Shown: positions 1 to 6,342 of the stretch, one piece after another
How the letters are laid out: every line of letters starts with the position of its first letter
Position numbering within the stretch: position 1 is the first letter of the stretch
From: an uncultured Rubritalea sp.
GTDB lineage: Bacteria; Verrucomicrobiota; Verrucomicrobiia; Verrucomicrobiales; Akkermansiaceae
Reading direction: 5' to 3'
Length of the DNA: 10,716 nucleotides
Assembly: GCA_937951395.1 (NCBI GenBank)
Contig: CALFBV010000126.1
Location: 1 to 10,716 of the forward strand
Program-made: the position numbers and the translations under genes
Notes under the pieces: model-generated
Seen by the model: the letters and a program-made list of their open reading frames with translations, nothing else
What the model was told of the DNA's origin: nothing
Database searches by the model: none

Positions 1-17
1 AAAAACACGGAAATTCT

Positions 18-46
18 TTGACCAATCAAGAATCATAGAGCATATT
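18..46 (+). promoter_or_regulatory. Candidate sigma-70-type promoter for the lipoprotein gene
   Basis: TTGACC (18-23) is followed after 17 bases by CATATT (41-46), four of six matches to the -10 consensus. Transcription would begin near base 53, directly at the ATG at 54, so the mRNA would be leaderless or nearly so. No Shine-Dalgarno sequence precedes this ATG, which fits. This is a pattern match only. Confidence 0.4.
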
Positions 47-53
47 TTCTCTG

Positions 54-773
54 ATGAAAACTTTATTAAATCTTCCTATCTTAGGTCTAGGAGCAACAAT
101 CTTGCTTAATAGCTGTGGTGCCATTGATACGATAAGCAATAAGCTAAACCAGCCTATTAGCGATACAGGCTTCAATCCACTAGATAAACCAGGGATGAAA
201 TCGAGAAGCGGTACTCCTTCTGTTCCTAGTGCGGGTGGCCTAGTTAACTCCAATGGTCACGGATTCAACAATGGTGACATTGTCGAAGTAGTGATTCCAA
301 ACACTGCACTCTTTGCAAAAGTACCTAAAGCAGGCGACCGCTACAAAAAAGTCCTGAAAGTGGGTGAGACACTCAATGTAGTAGGTGGCGAGAAAGACTT
401 CATAAAAGTCGTCACCGAAAGTGGTGAGACTGGGTATGTATCTAGCGTGATGGTAGTGACTCAAGGGTTCCTGACAAACAGTGGGCCAGGTGACCCAAGC
501 GTTACTGAAGTGGGTGCTAATGAAACTCCAATTGTTCCAGATATAGCCCCAGAACCACTTGTGAAAGGCATAGGCGACGCAGATCCTGCTCCGAATGTGG
601 CACCAGCACCGATCCCTGGTATCACAGCTCCAGTCCCAATGAATCCAGATCCAGGTCTCACTATTCCGGATGTCCCAACACCAGCTCCTTCAGTTCCAGA
701 TCCCACACCTGTGGTTCCAAGTCTACCAGATGCCCCAGCTCCAGCGCCAGCGAACCCTGGAATTCAAGAGTAG
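54..773 (+). CDS. Lipoprotein with SH3-like domain and proline-rich tail
   Basis: A predicted 239-residue exported lipoprotein. Residues 1-20 form a short signal peptide ending in the lipobox LNSC, so Cys21 would be lipidated and the protein anchored in a membrane. Residues about 74-136 look like a bacterial SH3-type domain (GDIVEVV, a central GETLNVV, ending ETGYVSSVMVV); such domains often bind peptidoglycan or other wall components. From about residue 157 the chain is dominated by Pro, Ala, Val and Asp in loose repeats such as PDAPAPAPANP, probably an extended spacer across the periplasm or wall. The ATG at 54 is preferred because it gives a complete signal peptide; there is no ribosome binding site. 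The gene stands alone and ends before a strong terminator. The lipoprotein call is firm; the substrate and role are unknown. Confidence 0.85.
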   Translation: MKTLLNLPILGLGATILLNSCGAIDTISNKLNQPISDTGFNPLDKPGMKSRSGTPSVPSAGGLVNSNGHGFNNGDIVEVVIPNTALFAKVPKAGDRYKKVLKVGETLNVVGGEKDFIKVVTESGETGYVSSVMVVTQGFLTNSGPGDPSVTEVGANETPIVPDIAPEPLVKGIGDADPAPNVAPAPIPGITAPVPMNPDPGLTIPDVPTPAPSVPDPTPVVPSLPDAPAPAPANPGIQE

Positions 774-799
774 TTTCTGTTAACTATCATTTTACATAC

Positions 800-836
800 A
801 GCCTCAGTAAGTCATAGACTCGCTGGGGCTTTTTTC
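800..836 (+). terminator. Intrinsic terminator after the lipoprotein gene
   Basis: AGCCTCAG pairs with CTGGGGCT (8 pairs, one G-T), and inside it AGTC pairs with GACT around an ATA loop, giving a long two-part hairpin followed by TTTTTT. It lies 26 bases after the stop codon and separates the lipoprotein gene from avtA. Confidence 0.8.
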
Positions 837-873
837 ATTTTACTAAACAGTAGTATGCCCACTTTACAGTTGC

Positions 874-902
874 TTGTAGACTGTGGCTGGGTAAGGTATT
901 TT
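874..902 (+). promoter_or_regulatory. Candidate promoter for avtA
   Basis: TTGTAG (874-879) and TATTTT (897-902) are separated by 17 bases and lie just upstream of the avtA start, predicting a leader of about 13 bases. The preceding terminator means avtA needs its own promoter in this gap. No operator or attenuator was seen. Confidence 0.35.
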
Positions 903-921
903 CTCTGTTAGTAAAAAAACA

Positions 922-2196
922 ATGAAGGTAGAATTTTCAAAATTTGGTGAGAGGCTCTGTCTCGGAAGTGGGATAGAGGAGCTGATGAGTGATCTAGGAA
1001 ACGCTCTGGCTGAGGGCGGAGAAGACGTAATCATGCTCGGAGGAGGTCAGCCCGCGCATATCCCAGAAGTAGACGCTATCTGGCGAAAACGGATGGAGGA
1101 AATCATAAATAAGCCTGGGAATATGGAGGCAATGCTTGGAAATTATGATCCTCCCAGAGGTTCTCCTAACTTTCTGAAGGCTCTCGCAGAAATGCTCAAT
1201 AAGCAATTTGGCTGGGACCTAAATGATAAGAATATAGCAATCACTAGTGGAGGCCAAACCGCATTCTTCTACCTCTTCAATGCATTAGCAGGGGTGATGC
1301 CTGATGGGAGAAAAAAGAAAATTCTACTCCCCGTAGTGCCTGAGTATATCGGCTACGCAAACCAATCAGTAGGGGAAGAATTATTTAAGGCTTACAAGCC
1401 GATCATTGAGGAGATAGGGGACCATCAGTTCAAATACAAGGTCGACTTTGATGCATTAGAAATAACCGATGATATAGCGGCTGTATGTGTCTCGCGCCCC
1501 ACAAACCCCACTGGAAACGTACTCACTGATAACGAGATGAAGCGCTTAGCAGACCTCTGCAAAGAGCACCATATCCCATTCATTATCGACAATGCCTACG
1601 GAGCCCCATTCCCTAACATATTCTTCTCAGAAGCAAATCCCATGTGGGATGAGCAAGTAATCCTCGCTCTAAGTCTCTCTAAGATCGGCCTACCAGGCAC
1701 ACGCACAGGTATCGTTGTAGCAAGTGAGGAGATAGCTGCGGCAGTTTCCTCAATGAGCGCTATCATCGGACTAGCTAATAACAACATCGGTCAAGCTCTG
1801 ATGAGGCCTCTGATCGAGTCAGGAGAAATCCTCACCATCAGCAACGACATCGTAAGACCATTCTACAAAAAGAAATCCCTCCAAGCCCAACAGTGGGTAG
1901 CAGAGTTCTTCCCAGATGAGTTGCCTTACAGGTATCATGTTAGTGAGGGAGCATTATTTTTATGGCTGTGGTTTAAAGATCTGCCGATCACTACACAGGA
2001 ACTCTACGTGAGACTAAAGGGCAGAGGAGTGCTTGTTGTCTCAGGGCATCATTTCTTCTTCGGGCTAGACGGAGATGTAGAAAATACAGACTGGAAGCAC
2101 TCTCAAGAATGCATCCGTGTCACCTACACCATGCCAGCAGAAGACGTAAAGTCAGGCTTAGCCATCATCGCTGAGGAAGTGACTAAGATTTATTAG
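922..2196 (+). CDS. avtA: Valine-pyruvate aminotransferase (AvtA)
   Basis: A PLP-dependent fold-type I aminotransferase of 424 residues that interconverts L-valine plus pyruvate with 3-methyl-2-oxobutanoate plus L-alanine, linking branched-chain amino acid and alanine metabolism in the cytoplasm. The sequence follows the E. coli AvtA pattern along its length: MLGGGQPAHIPE near residue 38, APEYIGYA-like VPEYIGYANQS, CVSRPTNPTGN with Asn195, IIDNAYGAPFP with Asp223 and Tyr226 contacting the cofactor, and SLSKIGLPGTR with Lys254 as the expected Schiff-base lysine. FLWLWFKDLPITT in the C-terminal part is also typical of AvtA rather than of other aminotransferases. Length matches the family (about 417-430). 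The ATG at 922 gives the usual N-terminus and no SD is visible. It appears to be a single-gene unit. All key residues are present, so it should be active. Confidence 0.96.
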   Translation: MKVEFSKFGERLCLGSGIEELMSDLGNALAEGGEDVIMLGGGQPAHIPEVDAIWRKRMEEIINKPGNMEAMLGNYDPPRGSPNFLKALAEMLNKQFGWDLNDKNIAITSGGQTAFFYLFNALAGVMPDGRKKKILLPVVPEYIGYANQSVGEELFKAYKPIIEEIGDHQFKYKVDFDALEITDDIAAVCVSRPTNPTGNVLTDNEMKRLADLCKEHHIPFIIDNAYGAPFPNIFFSEANPMWDEQVILALSLSKIGLPGTRTGIVVASEEIAAAVSSMSAIIGLANNNIGQALMRPLIESGEILTISNDIVRPFYKKKSLQAQQWVAEFFPDELPYRYHVSEGALFLWLWFKDLPITTQELYVRLKGRGVLVVSGHHFFFGLDGDVENTDWKHSQECIRVTYTMPAEDVKSGLAIIAEEVTKIY

Positions 2197-2207
2197 AGCC
2201 CGCTCTT

Positions 2208-2263
2208 ACGATTGTTGGATTCTCTATCGAGGACCCGCCCCTAGAGTCTCTCAGTTCAATCGT
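2208..2263 (+). other. Nested inverted repeat downstream of avtA
   Basis: ACGATTG (2208-2214) and CAATCGT (2257-2263) are perfect inverted copies; inside them CTCTA (2222-2226) faces TAGAG (2242-2246), with additional flanking pairs. The transcript of either strand could fold into a two-part stem about 56 bases long. It starts 11 bases after the avtA stop but has no T-run after it, so it is not a classic terminator; it may protect the 3' end or be the scar of a mobile sequence. Confidence 0.3.
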
Positions 2264-2364
2264 GTATTACAAAAATCAGAAGGATGCATTATTTTTTGTC
2301 GTGTAGTGGAAAAGAAAAAGGGGTCGGAGAAGCAAAAGGGGGCTGTCCATGAATCGTGAATCTG

Positions 2365-2628
2365 TTAGATGTTAGAAAGTCTCTTATAATATAAGTAGCC
2401 ACGCACATAGTTTATGATGACGCGTCCGTGGTAGGTGTCTTTGGGACGGATTTGGGCTGAAAGATGGGCATTTATTTTTTGTGACACGCCGTTTAGTAAA
2501 TCGAATCCCAAGCGTCCGCGAGTTTTGCTGAAAGTACCTGTATCCTTGGGAAGACGGGAAAAAATCTCTCTGGAATGTTTGATGGAGGAACAGGTCTCCT
2601 TTGTTTTTGAGAATCCAAAAGCGGTAGG
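2365..2628 (-). pseudogene. Start-less coding-like frame, possible gene remnant
   Basis: This lies in the 500-base gap between avtA and the PEP-CTERM gene. On the minus strand an 87-codon frame runs from just after a TAA to a TAA at 2365-2367, without any ATG. Its translation looks protein-like, with segments such as FSKTRGRLGFDLLNGVSQ and PKDTYHGRVIINYVRGY. A second minus frame over the same bases and upstream (PEWVFCALTYRFW) also looks ordered, which suggests a frameshifted old gene or a dispersed repeat. To its left is a purine-rich tract (about 2309-2342) with runs of AAAAAGGGG and AAAAGGGGG. I recognise no family. The evidence is the open frame and residue pattern only, and chance is a real alternative. 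Confidence 0.25.
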
Positions 2629-2641
2629 TTAGAGCGCAGAA

Positions 2642-2669
2642 AACCCACTCCGGAAAACCAGAACGGGTT
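2642..2669 (-). terminator. Hairpin after the PEP-CTERM gene, probable terminator
   Basis: On the minus strand a 12-pair stem (three G-T pairs) closes on a TTTT loop between 2669 and 2642, starting 28 bases after the stop of the PEP-CTERM gene. The following T-run is short (the stem's last TT plus TT, then C), so termination may be inefficient. Confidence 0.45.
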
Positions 2670-2697
2670 GAAAAAAGGCTTAATCTAAAAAGAGTTA

Positions 2698-3468
2698 CTA
2701 CCTCTTACGACGAGCAAGAAGACCAAGAGCTCCAAGTCCAAGAAGAACTGTGCTCGAAGGTTCCGGGACCACCCCTGCAACAATGATCACGTTGTCTATG
2801 CCCACATCATCGGCAGCATTTGTGCCGTCCGCTGTGTAGGTAAAAGACAGCTCAGCGGTATCAGGTCCACTGTAATTGGTCAATGTCAGTGCGCTCCGGA
2901 TCGCTGTATTACCGAGCCACTCATTGCTGCCCAAAGTACCCGTATCTAGGATCGCTCCGTTAAGGGCATTCATGGTTCCATAGGTCGGAGCAGCAGAGTA
3001 GCCATCATTCGTCATATAGGTGGCATATTCAACACCATTCAAACTAACTGTCAAGGTGCCTTGGGAACCAGCCGATTGACCAGTTCCTACGCCTTCGCTC
3101 CAATACGTGCTATACCAAATGGTCAAGTCGCCACCAGCGGAAGCACTTGCAATGGACAGACCAGAGACACTTTGTTTGATAGATGATTCTGTAACTTGAT
3201 TATTATTGAGATAAGCACCCCCTGCGCGAGAAGTCGGCGCAACGGCTAAAGCTGCAGCACTGTATGCCAAATTTGAACCGCCCCATCCGAGATTGTTTGG
3301 GTAGAGGCCCCAACCGCCATCCCTTTCCCATGGAGAGGTAGCTGTCGGCCCGTTGAACCCTCCATCCATTACGAGGTTCTGTGCCTGAACAGTTGGCGCA
3401 AAGACCAGATATAGCGCAGATATTCCTATCAAAGGCTTACAGGTCATTCTTTTGATTGTGTTTTTCAT
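2698..3468 (-). CDS. PEP-CTERM sorting domain protein
   Basis: An exported protein of 256 residues. Residues 1-29 are a Sec signal peptide with a probable cut after VQA (Ala29). The middle (about 30-230) is rich in Gly, Ser, Thr, Asn and alternating strand-like segments, opening with NLVMDGGFNG and closing with DDVGIDNVIIV, the look of a jelly-roll or carbohydrate-binding-like beta-sandwich. Residues 234-256 form the PEP-CTERM signal: VPEP, a hydrophobic Gly/Leu helix, and a final RRKR. In known systems this tail is recognised by an exosortase (EpsH/XrtA type), which cleaves it and sends the protein to the surface or extracellular matrix; no exosortase is in this window. The ATG at 3468 gives a good signal peptide, without an SD. 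It is flanked by decayed DNA, and its leader has three inverted repeats. The specific function is unknown. Confidence 0.93.
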   Translation of the reverse strand: MKNTIKRMTCKPLIGISALYLVFAPTVQAQNLVMDGGFNGPTATSPWERDGGWGLYPNNLGWGGSNLAYSAAALAVAPTSRAGGAYLNNNQVTESSIKQSVSGLSIASASAGGDLTIWYSTYWSEGVGTGQSAGSQGTLTVSLNGVEYATYMTNDGYSAAPTYGTMNALNGAILDTGTLGSNEWLGNTAIRSALTLTNYSGPDTAELSFTYTADGTNAADDVGIDNVIIVAGVVPEPSSTVLLGLGALGLLARRKR

Positions 3469-3481
3469 AGTATTGTTAATT

Positions 3482-3601
3482 GAGTAGAATAGTTTCTACT
3501 CTGAATTTTATGGTTACTTAATTTATTCGCGGGGAATAAACAGAATAATCTCCATCGGTATATTTTTTACTTCCAGGAGGGGAGCAACTACATAATTGCT
3601 C
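3482..3601 (-). promoter_or_regulatory. Leader of the PEP-CTERM gene with three inverted repeats
   Basis: The 295-base gap 3469-3763 holds no gene. Upstream of the PEP-CTERM start lie three small perfect dyads: GAGTAGAA/TTCTACTC (3482-3501, 8 pairs, 4-base loop, about 13 bases before the ATG), TTTATTC/GAATAAA (3522-3540, 7 pairs, 5-base loop) and GAGCAA/TTGCTC (3582-3601, 6 pairs, 8-base loop). They could be operators or RNA hairpins; the nearest one could hide the start codon region. No convincing -10/-35 pair or sigma-54 site was found. Confidence 0.35.
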
Positions 3602-3763
3602 TATTGAAATAACTCACCTCTCAACGCTCATAGGTCAATATTTATTGTAAAAAAATTTAATCTCTCACTTAAAACTCCGCAACATAGATCGGTAAGACGT
3701 TCTATTAAAGCAGGTAACGAAACATATGATTCAGCGATCTTCTTAAGGAATCATTAAGGAGTG

Positions 3764-4042
3764 CTAAAGGTAATTCCATGTCTGAGACAAGGGGACGAAG
3801 CGGTCTTTCTTACCTTTACCGTCTCTGATTTCGATGCAGTTGTAGCCAAAGTTAATATCCATGATTCGAAGTCTTAGAGATTCTGAAAGTCTCAGACCTG
3901 CGCCATACATAAAGCTATATAGGCGCTTAGCATGCGGCTGCATGACAGATAGCAGCTGATTTATCTCTTCTTTAGAGAGAGCTTTAGGGAGACGCTTGGT
4001 AATCTTGGCTCTCATAATATCTTCTATGTGCTCTAATGGCAT
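3764..4042 (-). pseudogene. Truncated integron-type tyrosine recombinase (IntI/Xer family)
   Basis: A 92-codon fragment of a tyrosine recombinase. It covers the junction to the catalytic domain (RAKITKRLPKALSKEEI, residues 11-27), the first catalytic arginine in GAGLRLSESLRLR (Arg51), and the beta-hairpin lysine motif RDGKGKKDRFVPL (residues 73-85). These segments resemble IntI1-type integrases more than ordinary XerC/XerD. Missing are the roughly 90-residue N-terminal DNA-binding domain and everything after FVPL, including the HxxR box and the tyrosine nucleophile, so the product cannot recombine DNA. After FVPL the frame diverges into SQTWNYL and stops, and I found no continuation in other frames. 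The frame is open back to about 4093, but that part is not integrase-like. No attC-like site was found nearby. It is probably the remnant of an integron or integrated element. Confidence 0.8.
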
Positions 4043-4212
4043 GGAATAAATTAAGAGATTATCTTCATAAGAACGGACTAAGAGCGGGAGAGCTTACTCA
4101 TTTAATGGGGGGATATGGTTTGGAGCATACTGGTCGTTTTGCTCAGGAAGATCAAGAGGTGTTTGGTGTGCTGCCTTCTTGTGAAGAGAAAATGAGTCGA
4201 TCGTTTGATTGA
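4036..4212 (+). CDS. Small unrecognised 58-residue protein or gene remnant
   Basis: An ATG-started frame of 58 codons on the + strand, ending in TGA 17 bases before the convergent stop of the dipeptidase gene and overlapping the first 7 bases of the integrase fragment. The translation begins MAWNKLRDYLHKNGLRAG, continues through LMGGYGLEHTGRF and ends EEKMSRSFD: a likely helix, a Gly-rich turn and a polar tail. Codon choice looks like that of a real gene, and it may equally be the 3' end of a once longer gene cut off at its left. No ribosome binding site and no promoter are visible, and I do not recognise a family. Its position next to a broken integrase suggests mobile or captured DNA, but this is inference. 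Confidence 0.35.
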   Translation: MAWNKLRDYLHKNGLRAGELTHLMGGYGLEHTGRFAQEDQEVFGVLPSCEEKMSRSFD

Positions 4213-4229
4213 TTCATTTAGCTATTTTG

Positions 4230-4958
4230 TCAGAGATTAATAGCACTCAGTGGAACGGTGTCTGGGTAGTTTTTATAGTTGATGTCGATGTAGTGCCACC
4301 ACTCGCGGGGGAGGTGGTGGAAGCCGGAGCTGTGCATGGCGTATTGGAGGATTTTTAGGTTCTTGGCGACTACGGGATCGGAGTGATTGTAGAATGAGCT
4401 GGCTTGCGGTGTGAAGACGTCGAAACCAGTGGGCATGGGGATAGCGTTTCCATTTGCTTTCACTAGCGTGATGTCTACTGCTGTTCCGCAGGAGTGCTGG
4501 GAGGCTGCTCTTTCGGGATTCGCTACGAAGCGCTCATCTCTGCCTGATGCATTGAAAAGTTTCATCTGCGCTGATGGCGGACGGTAGGCATCCCAGATCT
4601 TGATGCGGAGGCCGTATTTTTTTACGATGTTATTTGCATGCTTGAGTCTAAGAGCAGTTTCAGGTCTGAGGAGTGCGGGGAAATTTTTACTGTAGAGAGG
4701 GGACTTAGCTACACGTGAGGGACGAGTGTATTGGAGGTGGATGATGATGCTCGGGTCGACCTCGCTGATCTCGATGAGGTTGGCAATAGCGTATTTTGGA
4801 TTACTAGAGGTGGGGAGCTTGCTGAAGTGCGGTGGTTTGATTTTGACGAACTCGCTCACACTGGGGACGGCTGTTTCTATCTGAGTCGGTGCACAGTAGC
4901 ACACAGCAAGACAGATGAGAGGGAGGCTTAGTGTGATAAGGTGCTTTGGAAATTTCAT
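4230..4958 (-). CDS. D-Ala-D-Ala dipeptidase, VanX/DdpX-like (peptidase M15D)
   Basis: A 242-residue exported zinc dipeptidase of the VanX/DdpX family, expected to hydrolyse D-alanyl-D-alanine released from or destined for peptidoglycan. Residues 1 to about 23 are a signal peptide; cysteines at 20 and 22 make lipid anchoring possible but neither sits in an ideal lipobox. The catalytic part begins near residue 64. Visible residues are DAYRP with Arg126 (the VanX Arg71 equivalent), the zinc site SQHSCGTAVD with His155 and Asp162, and EWWHY with catalytic Glu219 and zinc ligand His222. All are intact. The ATG follows the stop of the upstream gene with no gap (TAAATG), implying translational coupling. 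It has no vanA/vanH or ddl neighbour, so a role in wall recycling rather than vancomycin resistance is likely. It is the last gene of the minus-strand cluster. Confidence 0.9.
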   Translation of the reverse strand: MKFPKHLITLSLPLICLAVCYCAPTQIETAVPSVSEFVKIKPPHFSKLPTSSNPKYAIANLIEISEVDPSIIIHLQYTRPSRVAKSPLYSKNFPALLRPETALRLKHANNIVKKYGLRIKIWDAYRPPSAQMKLFNASGRDERFVANPERAASQHSCGTAVDITLVKANGNAIPMPTGFDVFTPQASSFYNHSDPVVAKNLKILQYAMHSSGFHHLPREWWHYIDINYKNYPDTVPLSAINL

Positions 4959-5510
4959 TTATGATGAAGTGAGTCTACCGTTGATGGCTGTTTCTAGTAA
5001 TGGGTAGTTGGCTTTGCCAATAGGTTTGAGACTGGAAATGATGCCCCCAGTTTCTTCTTTGTTGTAGTGAAGTTTCATTATGTCTCCGTCAAACTCCGCA
5101 TGATCTATGTCTGACCAGAAGATGACTTGGAGGTTTTTCTGGGGCTTCCAGAAGGGGAAAAGCTCTACTCCCATGGGGGTAAGGATGATGTAAGCGTGGC
5201 GCACACAGTGAATGCCGATACGGAAAAAGATGGCGGCAGGGATCAGCGGGATGAGGCTCATCCACCAGTAAGCCTTGAAGTCCGCGTGCCAGGGACCCCA
5301 GTTCACGTATTCATTAAAGAGCGTGCCGATGCATATCATGGTGCATATGATGCCGAGGAAGAAGAAGAGCGATGCCTGAGCAGAACGGGTAAAACGGATT
5401 TCTTTTTCTTGCTCAACGACGGGTTTAGTGGGCGAGTCGAAGATGCGCTTGAGCGGATTTGCTCCAGCGCGAGGATCGACAGGTTGTGCTGCTTTAGGTT
5501 TCTTAGCCAT
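4959..5510 (-). CDS. Two-helix membrane protein with PH-like domain
   Basis: A predicted 183-residue inner membrane protein of unknown function. The N-terminal 45 residues are basic and Pro/Ala-rich (MAKKPKAAQPVDPRAG), followed by membrane helices at about 47-66 and 80-100 joined by a short Trp-rich loop. The C-terminal 80 residues (YIILTPMGVELFPFW, then VIFWSDIDHAEFDGD) have the strand pattern of a bacterial PH-like domain, as in YcxB- or DUF304-type proteins. I chose the ATG at 5510 over a TTG at 5558: the TTG start would overlap the upstream gene by 17 bases and add 16 residues without membrane or domain character, whereas the ATG leaves a 31-base gap with a GAGGA sequence about 12 bases before it. 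Its stop abuts the start of the dipeptidase gene, so the two may act together at the envelope. Confidence 0.8.
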   Translation of the reverse strand: MAKKPKAAQPVDPRAGANPLKRIFDSPTKPVVEQEKEIRFTRSAQASLFFFLGIICTMICIGTLFNEYVNWGPWHADFKAYWWMSLIPLIPAAIFFRIGIHCVRHAYIILTPMGVELFPFWKPQKNLQVIFWSDIDHAEFDGDIMKLHYNKEETGGIISSLKPIGKANYPLLETAINGRLTSS

Positions 5511-5541
5511 GCTGATTTGGAGTCCTCGTGGAGTAGAATGT

Positions 5542-6315
5542 TCAAATTTTAGAAGCAATAATCGTGAGGATGTGCGCGTCTGGATGTGCGGCTTCCTGAG
5601 GCTCTAAATCAGTGATGAGCTTCTCCACTTTCCATCCACTAGCCGCGAGCATGAGCTGGATCTCTGGGTAGCTATACCATTGCAGTTCCTGGTTGGAGCG
5701 ATGTTGTTGCTTCTGGCCACTAGGGTGAGTGACTGTATATTGGTGCTTGCGCGAGAGTTTCTGGTGCAGCCGGTTGATGCCAAATTTTGTTTTGCACAAA
5801 GCGGTGGTCTCCTTGCCGTCATCAAGCTTAGCCTCATGATCTACGTACCACTCACCTTCGGGCAGCTCACCTGCTATTTCTGCCCAAGGGATGAAGAGTG
5901 TGAAGTAGACTTGGGCATCTGCGGTGGTGTAGCTTTGCATCTGGCTTAGGAGGTATTGGAAATTTTCCCGGGTGAGCAGTTGAGCTGTAAAGGCAGGGAT
6001 AGAGATGCGCTCGTATTTCTTCTCTAGCTCTAGATCAACGATGTCCGCAGTGTGGATGCTAGCTTCTTCTAGCTTAGAGGTAAGTTTTTTATCAGCGGCA
6101 TTTTCATGAAGTAGAGTGACCATTTCTTCAGATATTTCTACCCCGTCAATAGGGTGGCCATTCTCTAATAGAGGTAGTAGTAATCTACCTGAACCACAGC
6201 CTATTTCGAGACTAGGTTTCTGGTCATGGAAGTTCTCTCACAGGGGCAGCTCCGAGATAATGTCTTCTTGATTCCAGAAGGTATCATGAAGTTTGGCTTC
6301 GAGGTCGGTGTACAT
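5542..6315 (-). pseudogene. Class I SAM-dependent methyltransferase, interrupted by in-frame TGA
   Basis: Read through one stop, this is a 257-codon class I methyltransferase. It starts with ATG at 6315 (MYTDLEAKLHDTFW), meets TGA at codon 26 (6240-6238), and continues in the same frame to a TGA at 5542. Downstream of the interruption is SAM-binding motif I, LEIGCGSGR (codons 36-44), with the acidic end of strand two in DGVEIS (Glu60); later come the strand-like QVYFTLFIPWAE and a C-terminal WYSYPEIQLMLAASGWKVE typical of Methyltransf_25/11-type enzymes. The first ATG after the stop is codon 65, beyond motif I, so a reinitiated 193-residue product (5542-6123) could not bind SAM. It lies 27 bases after the antiporter gene. 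A recent nonsense mutation or a sequencing error is more likely than recoding, since TGA ends this gene and the dipeptidase gene normally. The substrate is unknown. Confidence 0.85.
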
Positions 6316-6342
6316 GAAGTAAGTTAGAGGGGTGTTTTTGCG

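Noticed and set aside
2214..2220. GTTGGAT after avtA, matching the attC GTTRRRY core
   Set aside because: No partner RYYYAAC core was found at suitable spacing on either side, so an attC site is not supported.
2435..2632. A 65-codon + strand frame beginning MSLGRIWAERW
   Set aside because: It has no recognisable domain, and the opposite strand reads as more protein-like over the same bases. It is probably a shadow.
3541..3660. Sigma-54 promoter (TGGC-N8-TTGC type) upstream of the PEP-CTERM gene
   Set aside because: No GG and GC pair at the required spacing was found on the minus strand.
3500..3763. Continuation of the integrase in another frame downstream of FVPL
   Set aside because: All three minus frames stop quickly and none shows the HxxR or tyrosine region.
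4959..5558. TTG start at 5558 for the PH-like membrane protein
   Set aside because: It overlaps the end of the methyltransferase gene and adds residues without domain character; the ATG at 5510 is better placed.
6238..6240. Selenocysteine or reassigned TGA in the methyltransferase
   Set aside because: The position is outside any catalytic motif, no obvious SECIS stem was recognised, and TGA ends this same gene and the dipeptidase gene, so global reassignment is excluded.
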